From Bradyrhizobium diazoefficiens (GTDB taxonomy: Bacteria > Pseudomonadota > Alphaproteobacteria > Rhizobiales > Xanthobacteraceae), in the NCBI RefSeq assembly GCF_016616235.1, contig NZ_CP067100.1, forward strand, positions 682,001 through 746,000: a stretch of 64,000 nucleotides of DNA. Reading direction: 5' to 3'. The position numbers and the translations under genes were made by a program. The notes below the pieces were generated by a model. It ran no database searches and was not told the origin of the DNA. It saw only the letters and a list, made by a program, of their open reading frames with translations. Shown piece after piece: positions 52,012-60,672 of the stretch. The number at the start of each line of letters is the position of its first letter. Positions within the stretch are counted from its first letter, which is position 1.

Positions 52012-53000
52012 ATTCGGGACGATCGAGCGAATCCAGTCCGGAATGCTGTGAGGACGTCGAGGCCACCGCTTGGGTTTGCGCCATGCGCGCCGGCGATTTC
52101 GAACGCGCGTGGTCGATCAGCGACCGCGATCTCGCCGCATATCGCCGCAGCGGAATCGCGAAGCACACGGGGCCGCGCCACCAGCAGCGAATCTGGCGGG
52201 GCGAGGAACTGCGGGACCGGCGTGTTCTGGTGCGGTGCTATCACGGCCTCGGCGATACCATTCAGTTTGCGCGCTTCCTGCCGGCGTTGGCGGAACTCGC
52301 CGGCGGGCTCGTGGTCTGGTGCCAGCCCGAACTGCAGCCGCTGATCGAACGCCTGCAGGGCGTTGACCGAACAATGCCGCTGCATGACGGCGCGCCGGAT
52401 GCCGACTTCGACGTCGATATCGAGATCATGGAAATTCCGCATGCAATCCGGGCGGGGCGCGAGCTTGTCATGCGGCGCGGGCCATATTTGACCCTGCCGC
52501 CAAGCGAAGCGACGAAGTGCCTTGGCCGGGGGCGCCAAGGTCTGGCCATCGGGCTGGTCTGGGAAGTCGGCGACTGGGACAAGCGCCGGGCGGTTCCCCC
52601 GCATTTGCTGAAGCGGCTCGCTTCCGATGGCGTCGAACTTTTTTCCTTCCAACGGGGCGCCGCGTGCGCTGCAGCAGCCGAGATCGGCGCTCGCGATATC
52701 AGCACGCCGGACCTGATTACTTTGGGTCATCGGATGGGCGAGGTGGACCTGATCGTCAGCGTCGACACTATGCCGGTACATCTTGCCGGCGCCCTCGGGC
52801 ACGAAGCCTGGGTGCTGCTGCATGCCGACTGCGATTGGCGCTGGCCTCTGAAGGGCAACGGCGGAACGTGTTGGTATCCGCGTGCGCGACTGTTCCATCA
52901 GCATCGTGCTGGAGAATGGAGCGACGTGATCGAGGAGGTCCGCTGCGCCCTTCAGGCGCGAAACAGGGTGAAAATGCAGGACATGGTGCGCTCCGCCTGA
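52008..53000 (+). CDS. GT9-like glycosyltransferase (ADP-heptose LPS heptosyltransferase fold)
   Basis: This 330-residue protein has an N-terminal helical part (about 20-60, TPR-like). A GT-B fold follows, related to the heptosyltransferase family: VLVRCYHGLGDTIQFARFLPAL (acceptor-side Gly-rich loop with Asp), GLVWEVGDWDKRRAVP, and the C-terminal VSVDTMPVHLAGALGHEAWVLLH, the equivalent of the D-x-G-P-x-H-x-A donor motif. It likely adds a sugar to a lipid or protein acceptor. It is divergent from the inositol cluster and could be functionally linked to it (inference). Confidence 0.75.
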   Translation: MNSGRSSESSPECCEDVEATAWVCAMRAGDFERAWSISDRDLAAYRRSGIAKHTGPRHQQRIWRGEELRDRRVLVRCYHGLGDTIQFARFLPALAELAGGLVVWCQPELQPLIERLQGVDRTMPLHDGAPDADFDVDIEIMEIPHAIRAGRELVMRRGPYLTLPPSEATKCLGRGRQGLAIGLVWEVGDWDKRRAVPPHLLKRLASDGVELFSFQRGAACAAAAEIGARDISTPDLITLGHRMGEVDLIVSVDTMPVHLAGALGHEAWVLLHADCDWRWPLKGNGGTCWYPRARLFHQHRAGEWSDVIEEVRCALQARNRVKMQDMVRSA

Positions 53001-53164
53001 GGGACCTGGGGCGCGGTATCAATATTGCGGATCCCTGGCGGCTTCATACCCCGCCGGCTGTGGGCAGGAAAGATCCGACTTAACATATGCTAAATTCTCG
53101 ATCGCGCGATTGCGCTAGGATCCGGGCGCTCTCCCTTGACTTTCTGCTGATCATTGGGGCTGCC

Positions 53165-53377
53165 ATGAAGCAGATTGACGAACGAACAGCGGCGAACATG
53201 GATGTTGCACTCGAGGAGGTCTGCAGCGTCCTCCCGCATGGCGGTGATCACGAGACTCGAAAGCGAATCGCCAAGGAGCTGATTCGCAGCGCGCGCCGGG
53301 GCAGCACCACCTTAGGCGAGTTCAAGACGGTCGCACGGATTGCACTCAACGAAGTTTTTTCCCGCAAGTCGGCTTAG
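53165..53377 (+). CDS. Small hypothetical helical protein
   Basis: This 70-residue protein has the pattern TAANMDVALEEVCSVLPHGGDHETRKRIAKELIRSARRG. I associate the pattern with a small conserved family of unknown function in Bradyrhizobium. It is all-helical, without membrane segment or signal. The ATG at 53165 gives the conserved front; an upstream in-frame start would prefix a basic, unconserved stretch. Confidence 0.55.
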   Translation: MKQIDERTAANMDVALEEVCSVLPHGGDHETRKRIAKELIRSARRGSTTLGEFKTVARIALNEVFSRKSA

Positions 53378-53418
53378 CACGCTTCCAGTTGCCGAGCACC
53401 GCGCTCGCCGGTTGCACT

Positions 53419-53472
53419 AGAGCATGATCCGAAAAAGTGTGCCGCGGTTTTCCGAAAAGATCATGATCAAAC
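53419..53472. repeat. Dispersed palindromic intergenic repeat of Bradyrhizobium type
   Basis: AGAGCATGATCC, then GAAAAAG, GCGGTTTTCCGAAAAG and ATCATGATCAAAC form nearly self-complementary outer arms (GAGCATGATC against GATCATGATC, one mismatch). I recognise this 54-base element from many intergenic sites in Bradyrhizobium and Rhodopseudomonas. It is only seen once here. Confidence 0.6.
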
Positions 53473-53547
53473 AACAACGGCACGAACGCTGACGGGCGCG
53501 CCAAATTCCGGCGTTGCTCAGGAAGCTGTTCAAGGTGCCAAAGTTCC

Positions 53548-54111
53548 TCAACCCTTGCGGTTCTGCTGCTCGATTTCGTCGAGTACAGCTTCGGGGGCAA
53601 CATCCTTTGTGATGTCGGGGATTTCCTCTTCCGTGCCGGTGCGCACCTCGAGCTTTTCGGCAATGGCCGTGGCCATCTGGATCAGCCGGGTCAACTCGTG
53701 CTCGGTTAGCAGGTTGATGTGCAGGTCGAGATCATCGCGCTTGTCTGCCGCTGCTGAAGCCCGGTTCTGACTGATAAGCACGAAAGTGGAGAGGAAGATC
53801 GCCTCAACCGAAGCTTCCATCGCCAGGATCACGAAGGTCGGGTCGAAATGCGGAACGCCCGGCAGCAGATTCCATGTAATCCAGGCGCCATAGACAACCA
53901 GATGCAAGTACACGGATCGCATGCTGCCGGTGAAAGCGGTAATGGCATCAGCGAGCCTGTCCTCGAATCGCGCCGTGCGCGTCTCCTGCTTGCGGCGGTT
54001 TCTCAAGTTCTCGACATTCCGGCGGAGGGTAGAGCTCAATTCGCCGCTCGCGCGGTCGCCGGCAGTTCGTTGCGATGCGAGGGGTAAAGCCGGCATCTTC
54101 TTTAAATCCAC
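53548..54111 (-). CDS. DUF1003 membrane protein
   Basis: This 187-residue inner-membrane protein has a cytosolic N terminus rich in charge (about 1-55). Two helices follow, near YLHLVVYGAWITWNLL and VILAMEASVEAIFLSTFVLI, linked by GVPHFDP. The tail is soluble: NRASAAADKRDDLDLHINLLTEHELTRL. This is the DUF1003 pattern, a family of unknown function. The GTG start overlaps the regulator's stop by 10 bases; ATG 54096 is possible. It forms an operon with the Crp-like regulator upstream. Confidence 0.82.
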   Translation of the reverse strand: MDLKKMPALPLASQRTAGDRASGELSSTLRRNVENLRNRRKQETRTARFEDRLADAITAFTGSMRSVYLHLVVYGAWITWNLLPGVPHFDPTFVILAMEASVEAIFLSTFVLISQNRASAAADKRDDLDLHINLLTEHELTRLIQMATAIAEKLEVRTGTEEEIPDITKDVAPEAVLDEIEQQNRKG

Positions 54112-54884
54112 TCCGGAACGCCTTGCCCGGAGGGCGGAGCCTGCTTCCTGTCTGGTGCAGGCTGCTTCAATTGCAGATAGCTACCGCTGAAATCGCCAAG
54201 CCGAGCCAGCGCGAGCCAGTCGAGGATTCTTACGCGCCTCGAATCCCATTCGACCACGTGGAGTTGCCGGAGCTCCTGAATGATCCGATTGGCGTGAACG
54301 CTCGAAATTCCGCAGGCATCCGCAATATCCACCTGCGTGCAGGGCATCGAAAAGGACTGTTCGCGCGCCAGCCCGGCGAGTTGAAGCCGAAGCGTCAGCT
54401 CGCAGAGGACATGTGCGATCCTCGCGAGCGCATCGCGCCGTCCCAGATTGGTGACCCATTCATGCCAGATCGCCGCCTGCATCAGCGACTCGCGCCAGAA
54501 AGCTCGCGTCAGGGACGGCGATCTGTCCAACATCTCCTTCAACGCTGCATGGGACACGAATGCGACCACCGCGGACCCCAGGCTGGTGATGCCGTAGTCG
54601 ACCGAAGGCAGGTACAAAGTATTGAGGTCGGCGATGTCGCCGGGTACGAAGAAGGATGTGATCTGTCGGCGCGATCCCGCGGCCAGCTTGTGGCTGTACA
54701 AAAATCCATCGAGCACAAACGTGCACCGCGAAGCCAGGTCGCCCGGTGAAAGGACCTCCCGATCCGCCGTACAAGTTGCGACCTTTAACGGAAGGTCGGC
54801 GATGCGCCGTCGGTCTTCAGCCGAGAGCGCGTTGAATCGCTCGAGCCGCAACAATAACCGAGAGTATGGCCGTCCAGCCTCCAT
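54102..54884 (-). CDS. Crp/Fnr-family transcriptional regulator
   Basis: This 260-residue regulator has a cyclic-nucleotide-binding-like beta domain (about 20-125: VLSPGDLASRCTFVLDGFLYSHKLAAGSRRQITSFFVPGDIADL). A long dimer helix and a C-terminal winged HTH follow (CTQVDIADACGISSVHANRIIQELRQLHVVEWDSRRVRILD, about 185-235). FNR-type N-terminal cysteines for an Fe-S cluster are absent, so direct oxygen sensing is unlikely. The ATG at 54884 has a GAGGTGGAG ribosome site. Confidence 0.85.
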   Translation of the reverse strand: MEAGRPYSRLLLRLERFNALSAEDRRRIADLPLKVATCTADREVLSPGDLASRCTFVLDGFLYSHKLAAGSRRQITSFFVPGDIADLNTLYLPSVDYGITSLGSAVVAFVSHAALKEMLDRSPSLTRAFWRESLMQAAIWHEWVTNLGRRDALARIAHVLCELTLRLQLAGLAREQSFSMPCTQVDIADACGISSVHANRIIQELRQLHVVEWDSRRVRILDWLALARLGDFSGSYLQLKQPAPDRKQAPPSGQGVPEWI

Positions 54885-55259
54885 GCTCCACCTCACGAGC
54901 CAGGCAATCGAGTGAATCGCGTTTTCAGCTTTTTTATCGAATGAGATCGCAGCTGGGAGAATGACGCTACGGCTACTGTTGAAACGATCATTGCGTTACG
55001 CCTACCCGGTCGTTCTGTTCTATCGCTGCCGGCACCTCGAACCCCGCCTCAAGGAATTGACGGAAGCGGTCTACGCGGGAACGCTGAAATTGAACGAACG
55101 TTCCAAAGCGGCGACGCTCGCAATGCCGGGTACCCGACGTGCGATGGGCAAAACAGCCAGATGCAGCCGGCGACCCGGCTCGCTCGCTATGGTGGCGGGA
55201 CCACGATAGTCGCCGGTTTCACGTTCTGTTTTGTGCTCGTGCGTCGTGCCGGGCGGACA

Positions 55260-55655
55260 TGAGTTGACCATGTGATTTGAGCATCGGTGAAGTGACCGGC
55301 CGATACCCGCGGGCAACGATCTGGCGGAAGAGCCACAGGATGACGGGGCAAAAAGGAGCATGGCGGCGCCGAAATCGAGCGCGGCGCTCACGAAGACGAC
55401 CGAGGTGGAAAGCTTTCCTCCGATCGCCGGCCCGGCCAGCATGCCGGCATAGAAGACGGTATAGAACAGTTCCATTCCGGTCGGCCGCGTCGTCTGCTCG
55501 AGCGCACGCGCAGGCAGGCTCATGATCGCACCGGCGGGCAGGCCGCAAAGGACTCCAAGAGCAACGACGATGGGAAGCACGGTGCCGCTTCGTGACAGCA
55601 GAAGTGTCAGAAGCGCGAAGGCGATGCAGCCTGTCACGAGGATGGTCGCGCGCGC
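55260..55655 (-). pseudogene. Broken MFS transporter, C-terminal remnant
   Basis: The minus strand encodes the last helices of a sugar/drug MFS transporter: VTGCIAFALLTLLLSRSG, GVLCGLPAGAIMSLPARALEQTTRPTGMELFYTVFYAGMLAGPAIGG, FVSAALDFGAAMLLFAP. The reading frame then shifts near 55345: the natural continuation VILWLFRQIVARG is in another frame. The N-terminal two thirds are missing. The remnant abuts the reverse-facing fragment of a different gene at about 55655, which marks a deletion or recombination joint. Confidence 0.6.
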
Positions 55656-55870
55656 TCCTCGCGGCATGCTACGCGCAAACCGATCGGCTGACGGAAGCAG
55701 GTTTCGAGGCGCGCGCATTCGTTCGAGAGAGGTGTCTGGAATTAAGCGAGAATGGTGAAGCTCCGCCGCTCAACACGCTCGACCTCGCTCGGATGCGCGC
55801 CAGTAGGTACAGAGACCGCGCCGACCGGGATCATTTCCTCGACGGACTCCGCAAAGCCGGCCTGGGCTAA
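55655..55870 (+). pseudogene. C-terminal remnant of a TPR/adenylate-cyclase-type protein
   Basis: The plus strand from 55655 reads LAACYAQTDRLTEAGFEARAF, then YRDRADRDHFLDGLRKAGLG and a stop. This is the characteristic tail (TPR unit, then 'YRDPADREHFLDGLRKAG') of adenylate/guanylate cyclase plus TPR proteins of Bradyrhizobium. Everything upstream of the last TPR is missing, so it is a fragment, not a functional gene. Confidence 0.5.
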
Positions 55871-55922
55871 GCGCCTAACGCGTTGCCGCCCTGCCGCGCT
55901 GCCGGACTAATTGGCGAAAGCG

Positions 55923-56897
55923 TCACGAGCGGCTGCGCACGCCGCTCGGGCTGGCGCCGAAACGCATCCGGAACAGGCGGTTGAAATGCGAGACGTTGGA
56001 GAAGCCGGCTTGCGCTGCGATCTCGGCCACGGCCCGGTTCGGAAAGCGCGTGAGCAGGGCGAAGGCGCGCTTCAAGCGCAATTCGTTGACGCGTGCGACG
56101 AAGGAGGCGCCGGACTGCTCGAGCAGTTCGTGCAAGTAGCGCGGCGAGATGTCGTGATGAAGCGCAACGCTTGCCACCGACAGGGCGGGATCGGCAAAGT
56201 GCTTGCCGATATGCTCGACGACAGCGGCGAGCCGCGCTGCGGCGATCGCCCGGCGTCCTTGCTCGGAGGTGTCGCGGGTGGCGCCGAAGGCGAGGGCGGC
56301 AAGATCGTGGATGTGATTGACGATGGCCTGCTGCAGCGCCGACTCCTCCGGTTTCGGCTCGGACAGGACCATCCGGAGATAGCGCATGAACAGGCGCAGC
56401 GCTTCATGGCTTGCCGGGGCCGGCTTCATGAACACGCCATCGAGGTCGTGCAGGCGCTCAGCCAGTGGCGCATGGGGAATGGCCAGATCGAGATGCGTCA
56501 CGCCGCGCAGCCGGCCCGGCTCGTCCGGACGCACGAGCACGGCATCGCCAATGCCAAGGGTCAATTCGGTATCGCGCTGCAGGGCGAAGGCCGGCTCGCC
56601 GAGATTGACGATCATCCAGACCGGGTCGCCGCCTGCTGCGGCTTGAGCGCGCGTGCGCGTGAACTCGGCCGCCGATCCGTCGCACAGCGCGATGCGGACG
56701 CCGGGTAATCGCTGCAGCAAAGCTTCGGCGCGGAAGGGCTCCTCAGGCGCCAGCGGCGCGATATCGACGCTGATGATGGTCTTGCCGAATTCTTCCCGCC
56801 AGCGGGCGAGTCGCTCATGCTCGGGAACCGCGTCGGTCGTAAATTGCATCGGCTTCCGGTCAATGTCGTCGGCGTTCATCGCCACAATGGATTTCAT
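55923..56897 (-). CDS. AraC-family transcriptional regulator
   Basis: This 324-residue regulator has an N-terminal ligand-binding part that resembles the AraC-binding-like domain PF14525 (QLQRDTELTLGIGDAVLVRPDEPGRL region). The C-terminal double HTH is LSVASVALHHDISPRYLHELLEQSGASFVARVNELRLKRAFALL, then VAEIAAQAGFSNVSHFNRLFRMRFGASPSGVR. The start is unsure: ATG 56897 is used and ATG 56879 (MNADDIDRK) is the alternative. It is divergent from the autotransporter gene, and two inverted repeats lie upstream of its start, so it may regulate itself and possibly the autotransporter (inference). Confidence 0.85.
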   Translation of the reverse strand: MKSIVAMNADDIDRKPMQFTTDAVPEHERLARWREEFGKTIISVDIAPLAPEEPFRAEALLQRLPGVRIALCDGSAAEFTRTRAQAAAGGDPVWMIVNLGEPAFALQRDTELTLGIGDAVLVRPDEPGRLRGVTHLDLAIPHAPLAERLHDLDGVFMKPAPASHEALRLFMRYLRMVLSEPKPEESALQQAIVNHIHDLAALAFGATRDTSEQGRRAIAAARLAAVVEHIGKHFADPALSVASVALHHDISPRYLHELLEQSGASFVARVNELRLKRAFALLTRFPNRAVAEIAAQAGFSNVSHFNRLFRMRFGASPSGVRSRS

Positions 56898-56910
56898 TCC
56901 AAATGAGCAC

Positions 56911-56928
56911 ACGCGCACAGGTGCGCGT
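56911..56928. promoter_or_regulatory. Inverted repeat upstream of the AraC-family gene
   Basis: ACGCGCAC and GTGCGCGT are perfectly complementary around AG, 14-31 bases upstream of the 56897 start. It is a candidate operator. Confidence 0.4.
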
Positions 56929-56950
56929 TTGCGTGCAGCAACGCACGCAA
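56929..56950. promoter_or_regulatory. Second inverted repeat upstream of the AraC-family gene
   Basis: TTGCGTGC and GCACGCAA are perfectly complementary with a 6-base spacer. It directly abuts the first repeat. Confidence 0.4.
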
Positions 56951-57505
56951 GACCGCCAGCTCCGCACGCCCGGTTGTTAACCGCCGTTACAAATGCCAAC
57001 GGATACCCGTGCCATCGTTTCACGGACGCCAAGGCGTTTCCTGAATCCGATCCGAAAAAGTTGCGAATTCCGTCGAAACGGCGTCTCCAGACGATGGCCA
57101 CGATCTACGAGTACGGTCCCGTCGCATCGAGGCAGACGCTGTTTCACGGAGCTGAGCCGGTTACTCTCGGAAGGCGAGCGGTCGCGCGTCACGAAGCGGC
57201 GGGACAGCCTTCAAGTGCAACGCTTCCGTCCGCTGTACGCAAAAATGCAAGACATATGCGCAATAGATCAAGTGATGCCGCCGCCATGCGCGGCGGGATC
57301 GCAGATAATCGTTCTGTAGCTCCGGACGAATCCGGCCTGCGCCGGCGCACGATTTGCAAAGCCCATCACACTATAGGTCAAGCGCGTAAATCGCGCTGTT
57401 GCCCCCGCACGACAGAAGTTGCGCGCGGACTGTGCGAGGTTGACGCAACCGACGGATCGACCGAGTCATTCAGCATCGCGTCGGAAAATTCTCAGCGGGG
57501 CAACC
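56951..57505. other. Intergenic region before the autotransporter gene
   Basis: These 555 bases hold no gene I can support; the plus frame into the autotransporter gene is open but unconserved before 57506. The region presumably holds the autotransporter promoter and leader, but no clear -35/-10 pair stands out. Confidence 0.3.
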
Positions 57506-60500
57506 ATGCCGAAGATATTTTCCAGGCTTCAGAACACTGGCGCGGCGCGCGCTTCGACCTGGGAGCGGCCGCGCTTGCATGCGCGCGTGCTCAGGACATT
57601 GCTCGCGAGCACGGCACTCGCGACTCTGGTAATTGTCGCCACTACGCCAATTGCACGCGCCAACGGCGGGACTGGCGGAGCATCGGGCGCGGTCGCTGGC
57701 GGAACGGGCGGTGCCGGTAATACCGGCGCTGCGGGAGGTGACGGCACAGCCAACACCGCCACTGGCGACAACGGCAATCTAGGCAGCGGCGGAGGCGGTG
57801 GCGCAGGCGGCGGCGGGAATGGCGGCGCAGGAGGGGGGGCTTTCGGGGGCCCAGGCGGTGCGGGCGGCACGGCCGGCTCTCCAAACGGAGCCGCAGGCGG
57901 CACCAGCGCCGGTGGCGGTGGTGGCTTCAATGGTGCCGTGGCCGGTCAAGGCGGCAACGGAGGCGCCGGGCTAGACGTCGCCGGCTTTGTTGGCGGTGGT
58001 ACCAACGTGCTGGAGACGGGCGGCGGTGGTGGCGGCGGCGGCGGTGGCTCCGGTCTCGCCACGGGCGGTTTGGGCGGCGCCGGTGGCAAGGGCGGGAATG
58101 CGAAGATCAATGCGACGGTTGGTGCCGGCGGTGTTGTGACCGCGATCGTCACCGGCGGCGGCGGGGGTGGCGGCGGCGACGGTGGTGTCGGCAATCTGCG
58201 AAGCGGATCGTTCACATTCAGCACCAACAGCTTCGGCGGCGTTGGAGGTACCGGCGGGATGGGCGGCGACGGCACCGCTAGCGCGGCGTCCTTTGGTGCA
58301 GGCGGGACCGCGAATGCGACCGGGACAGGCGGCAATGGCGGCAACGGCGGCAGTGGCGGCGCCGCTCTCGAATCGACCGGGTCCAATATCACCGTGATCA
58401 ATACAGCCACCGCCACTGGCGGGGCGGGTGGCATCGGTGGAAAGGGCGGTGAGGGATCGGGAACGACAGAGGCCGACGCGGCAACCGGCATCTATCATGC
58501 CCTCGGAATTGGTGGAAACGGCGGGAACGGAGGGACTGGCGGCGCCGGCGCCGTCTTTGCCGGCTCCAACGTCAGCTTCATGAACTTGGGCTCGGTGATT
58601 GCCGGAACCGGCGGTGTTGGTGGAGACGGCGCGGGTGCAAGCGCAGGGGTCAATGCTGGCGCCAGCGGGACAGTTGTGACTCGAGCAGGACTTTCGGGTG
58701 TCGGCGGCACAGGCGGAACGGGCGTCCTGTTTCAAGGAGCCGGTTCGACATTCAACAACATGGGGGCAGTGGCTGGCGGAACCGGCGGAGCGGGCCCCGT
58801 TGGTGGAACCGGTGGCGCCGGTGGCGCTGCAATTCGGTTTACCACTTCGGGAGCAACCCTGATCAACGCCGGTCAGATTGCCGGCGGCGCTGGTGCCGCT
58901 CCCGGCCTCCTTGGCACTGCAGGCGCGGGCGGCATCGGCATCATTGGCGCGGGCCTCACCATCACCAATAGCGGGACGATCAGCGGCGGTCTGGACGGCA
59001 CGGGGACCACGCGCGAACTCGCCATCCAGCTCACCGGCGGCGCGAACGCCATCAGCCCGGGCGGCGCGATCAACGGTGGCATTCAGTTGCAGGCGGGCTC
59101 GTTGATGCCGGCATTGGCCGGCTCGACCGTCGGACCGACCCTGAGCGTGAACGGCCCGGTTTTGCTCGCGTCAGGCGCGACCTACAGCATCCGCGTCAAC
59201 GGCGCCGTCAACGATTCCATCACGGCCACCGGCATCGTCACGGTCTCCGGCGCCAGTGTATCGGCATCGATCTCCAATCTGGGCGCTGCCGTCGGCACGC
59301 ACACCATCATGACCGGAGGCGCCATCAGCGGCACCTTCGCCTCGCTGTCGGCCCCGACAGGTTCGGCGTTTCTGACGACATCGCTGTCTTACGATCCGAC
59401 GCACGTCTACCTGAGCATCACCGGCAATGGCGCCGGCGGCAGTGTGGACTTCACGACGGTGACGCAGACGGTCAACCAGTTCAATGTTGCGTCGGCGCTC
59501 AACGCTGCCGGCAACGCCAATGGCTTCAGCGGACCGCTGCTGAACTTGCTGCTGGGCCTGTCCGCATCGCAGGCGAGCGCGGCCTTTACCCAGCTCGACG
59601 GCGAAGCTGCGACCGGCGCGCAACGCGCCGCGTTCCGCCTCGGTGACGAATTCCTCAATCTGATGCTGAACCCCGCTATCGACGGCCATTTCGGCACCGC
59701 CGCGGGCGGTGTCTCCGGCTTTGCGCCGGAGGAGCAGGCCGACCTGCCGCCGGAGATGGCGCAGGCCTACGCCGCCGTGTTCAAGGCACCGCAACCGGCA
59801 AGCTTCGAGCAGCGCTGGAGCCTGTGGAATGCGGCGTTCGGCGGCAGCGGCAAGACCAGTGGGGATCCCGCGATCGGCTCGACCGACACGCGGCTCAGCA
59901 CCTATGGCTTCGCCAGCGGTCTCGATTATCGCTTCTCGCCTCACACGGTGGTCGGCCTTGCCGCGGCCGGCGGCGGCACCAATTGGGGGCTGTCCAACAG
60001 CCTTGGCAATGGTCGCAGCGAGTCGGCGCAAATCGGCGCCTATGCGAGGACGGTGATCGGTCCGGCCTACATCGCGGAGTCGATCGCTTTTGCGAGCCAC
60101 TGGTTCACGACCAATCGAACGGCGCTCGGCGACAATCTGCGTGCCACCTTCACCGGCCAGAGCATCGGCGCGCGTATCGAGGGCGGCTATCGCGTTGCCG
60201 TGACACCCAACTTCGGCATCACACCCTACGCGGCGGCGCAGGCGCAGGCATTCCACTCCGGCAGCTATGGCGAGAGCGACGTCAACAACATGGGCTTCGG
60301 ACTGAACTATGCGGCGAAGGAAGCGACCGACGTCCGCGCCGAGCTCGGCGCGCGGTTCGACAGCCCGACGCTGCTCGCCGGCACACCGCTCGTCATCCGC
60401 GCGCGGCTGGCGTGGGCGCACGACTTCGTCAACACGCCCTCGTTGAGCGCAGCGTTTCAGGCGCTGCCGCTCTCGAACTTCACGGTGTTCGGCGCGCCGA

Positions 60501-60643
60501 CCGCGCAGAACTCGGGGCTCGCGTCGCTTGGCGCCGATTGGTACCTGAACCGCGACTGGAAGCTGCTCGCCAAGTTCGACGGCGAGTTCGCTAGGCGCTC
60601 GGATTTCTACGCCGGCACGGTGGCGCTGCGCTACGCCTGGTGA
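57506..60643 (+). CDS. Glycine-rich (PGRS-like) autotransporter
   Basis: This is a 1045-residue type V secretion protein. It has an N-terminal extended signal peptide (basic RPRLHARVLR, hydrophobic TLLASTALATLVIVATT, end near ARA-NGG). The passenger (about 53-500) consists largely of GGTGGAGG-like Gly/Ala repeats resembling mycobacterial PE_PGRS proteins. A more ordinary beta-helix-like part with TIMTGGAISG follows. The C-terminal 270-280 residues form an outer-membrane beta-barrel (WSLWNAAFGGSGKT, GLDYRFSPHTVVGLAAAGG, ending VALRYAW with a terminal aromatic). The barrel threads the passenger to the cell surface. The ATG at 57506 starts the signal. The passenger function is unknown; adhesion is plausible. 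Confidence 0.85.
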   Translation: MPKIFSRLQNTGAARASTWERPRLHARVLRTLLASTALATLVIVATTPIARANGGTGGASGAVAGGTGGAGNTGAAGGDGTANTATGDNGNLGSGGGGGAGGGGNGGAGGGAFGGPGGAGGTAGSPNGAAGGTSAGGGGGFNGAVAGQGGNGGAGLDVAGFVGGGTNVLETGGGGGGGGGGSGLATGGLGGAGGKGGNAKINATVGAGGVVTAIVTGGGGGGGGDGGVGNLRSGSFTFSTNSFGGVGGTGGMGGDGTASAASFGAGGTANATGTGGNGGNGGSGGAALESTGSNITVINTATATGGAGGIGGKGGEGSGTTEADAATGIYHALGIGGNGGNGGTGGAGAVFAGSNVSFMNLGSVIAGTGGVGGDGAGASAGVNAGASGTVVTRAGLSGVGGTGGTGVLFQGAGSTFNNMGAVAGGTGGAGPVGGTGGAGGAAIRFTTSGATLINAGQIAGGAGAAPGLLGTAGAGGIGIIGAGLTITNSGTISGGLDGTGTTRELAIQLTGGANAISPGGAINGGIQLQAGSLMPALAGSTVGPTLSVNGPVLLASGATYSIRVNGAVNDSITATGIVTVSGASVSASISNLGAAVGTHTIMTGGAISGTFASLSAPTGSAFLTTSLSYDPTHVYLSITGNGAGGSVDFTTVTQTVNQFNVASALNAAGNANGFSGPLLNLLLGLSASQASAAFTQLDGEAATGAQRAAFRLGDEFLNLMLNPAIDGHFGTAAGGVSGFAPEEQADLPPEMAQAYAAVFKAPQPASFEQRWSLWNAAFGGSGKTSGDPAIGSTDTRLSTYGFASGLDYRFSPHTVVGLAAAGGGTNWGLSNSLGNGRSESAQIGAYARTVIGPAYIAESIAFASHWFTTNRTALGDNLRATFTGQSIGARIEGGYRVAVTPNFGITPYAAAQAQAFHSGSYGESDVNNMGFGLNYAAKEATDVRAELGARFDSPTLLAGTPLVIRARLAWAHDFVNTPSLSAAFQALPLSNFTVFGAPTAQNSGLASLGADWYLNRDWKLLAKFDGEFARRSDFYAGTVALRYAW

Positions 60644-60672
60644 TCCCATGCATTGCGCGGGCGCCATCAGCC

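Noticed and set aside
54961..55209. 82-codon plus-strand frame after a GGGAG site
   Set aside because: No recognisable motif, basic and low-complexity second half, and it runs against the pseudogene region; not enough support for a gene.
57529..58735. Long minus-strand frames rich in proline and alanine opposite the autotransporter passenger
   Set aside because: They are antisense shadows of the glycine-rich repeat; composition mirrors GGC-rich codons and no start signal is present.
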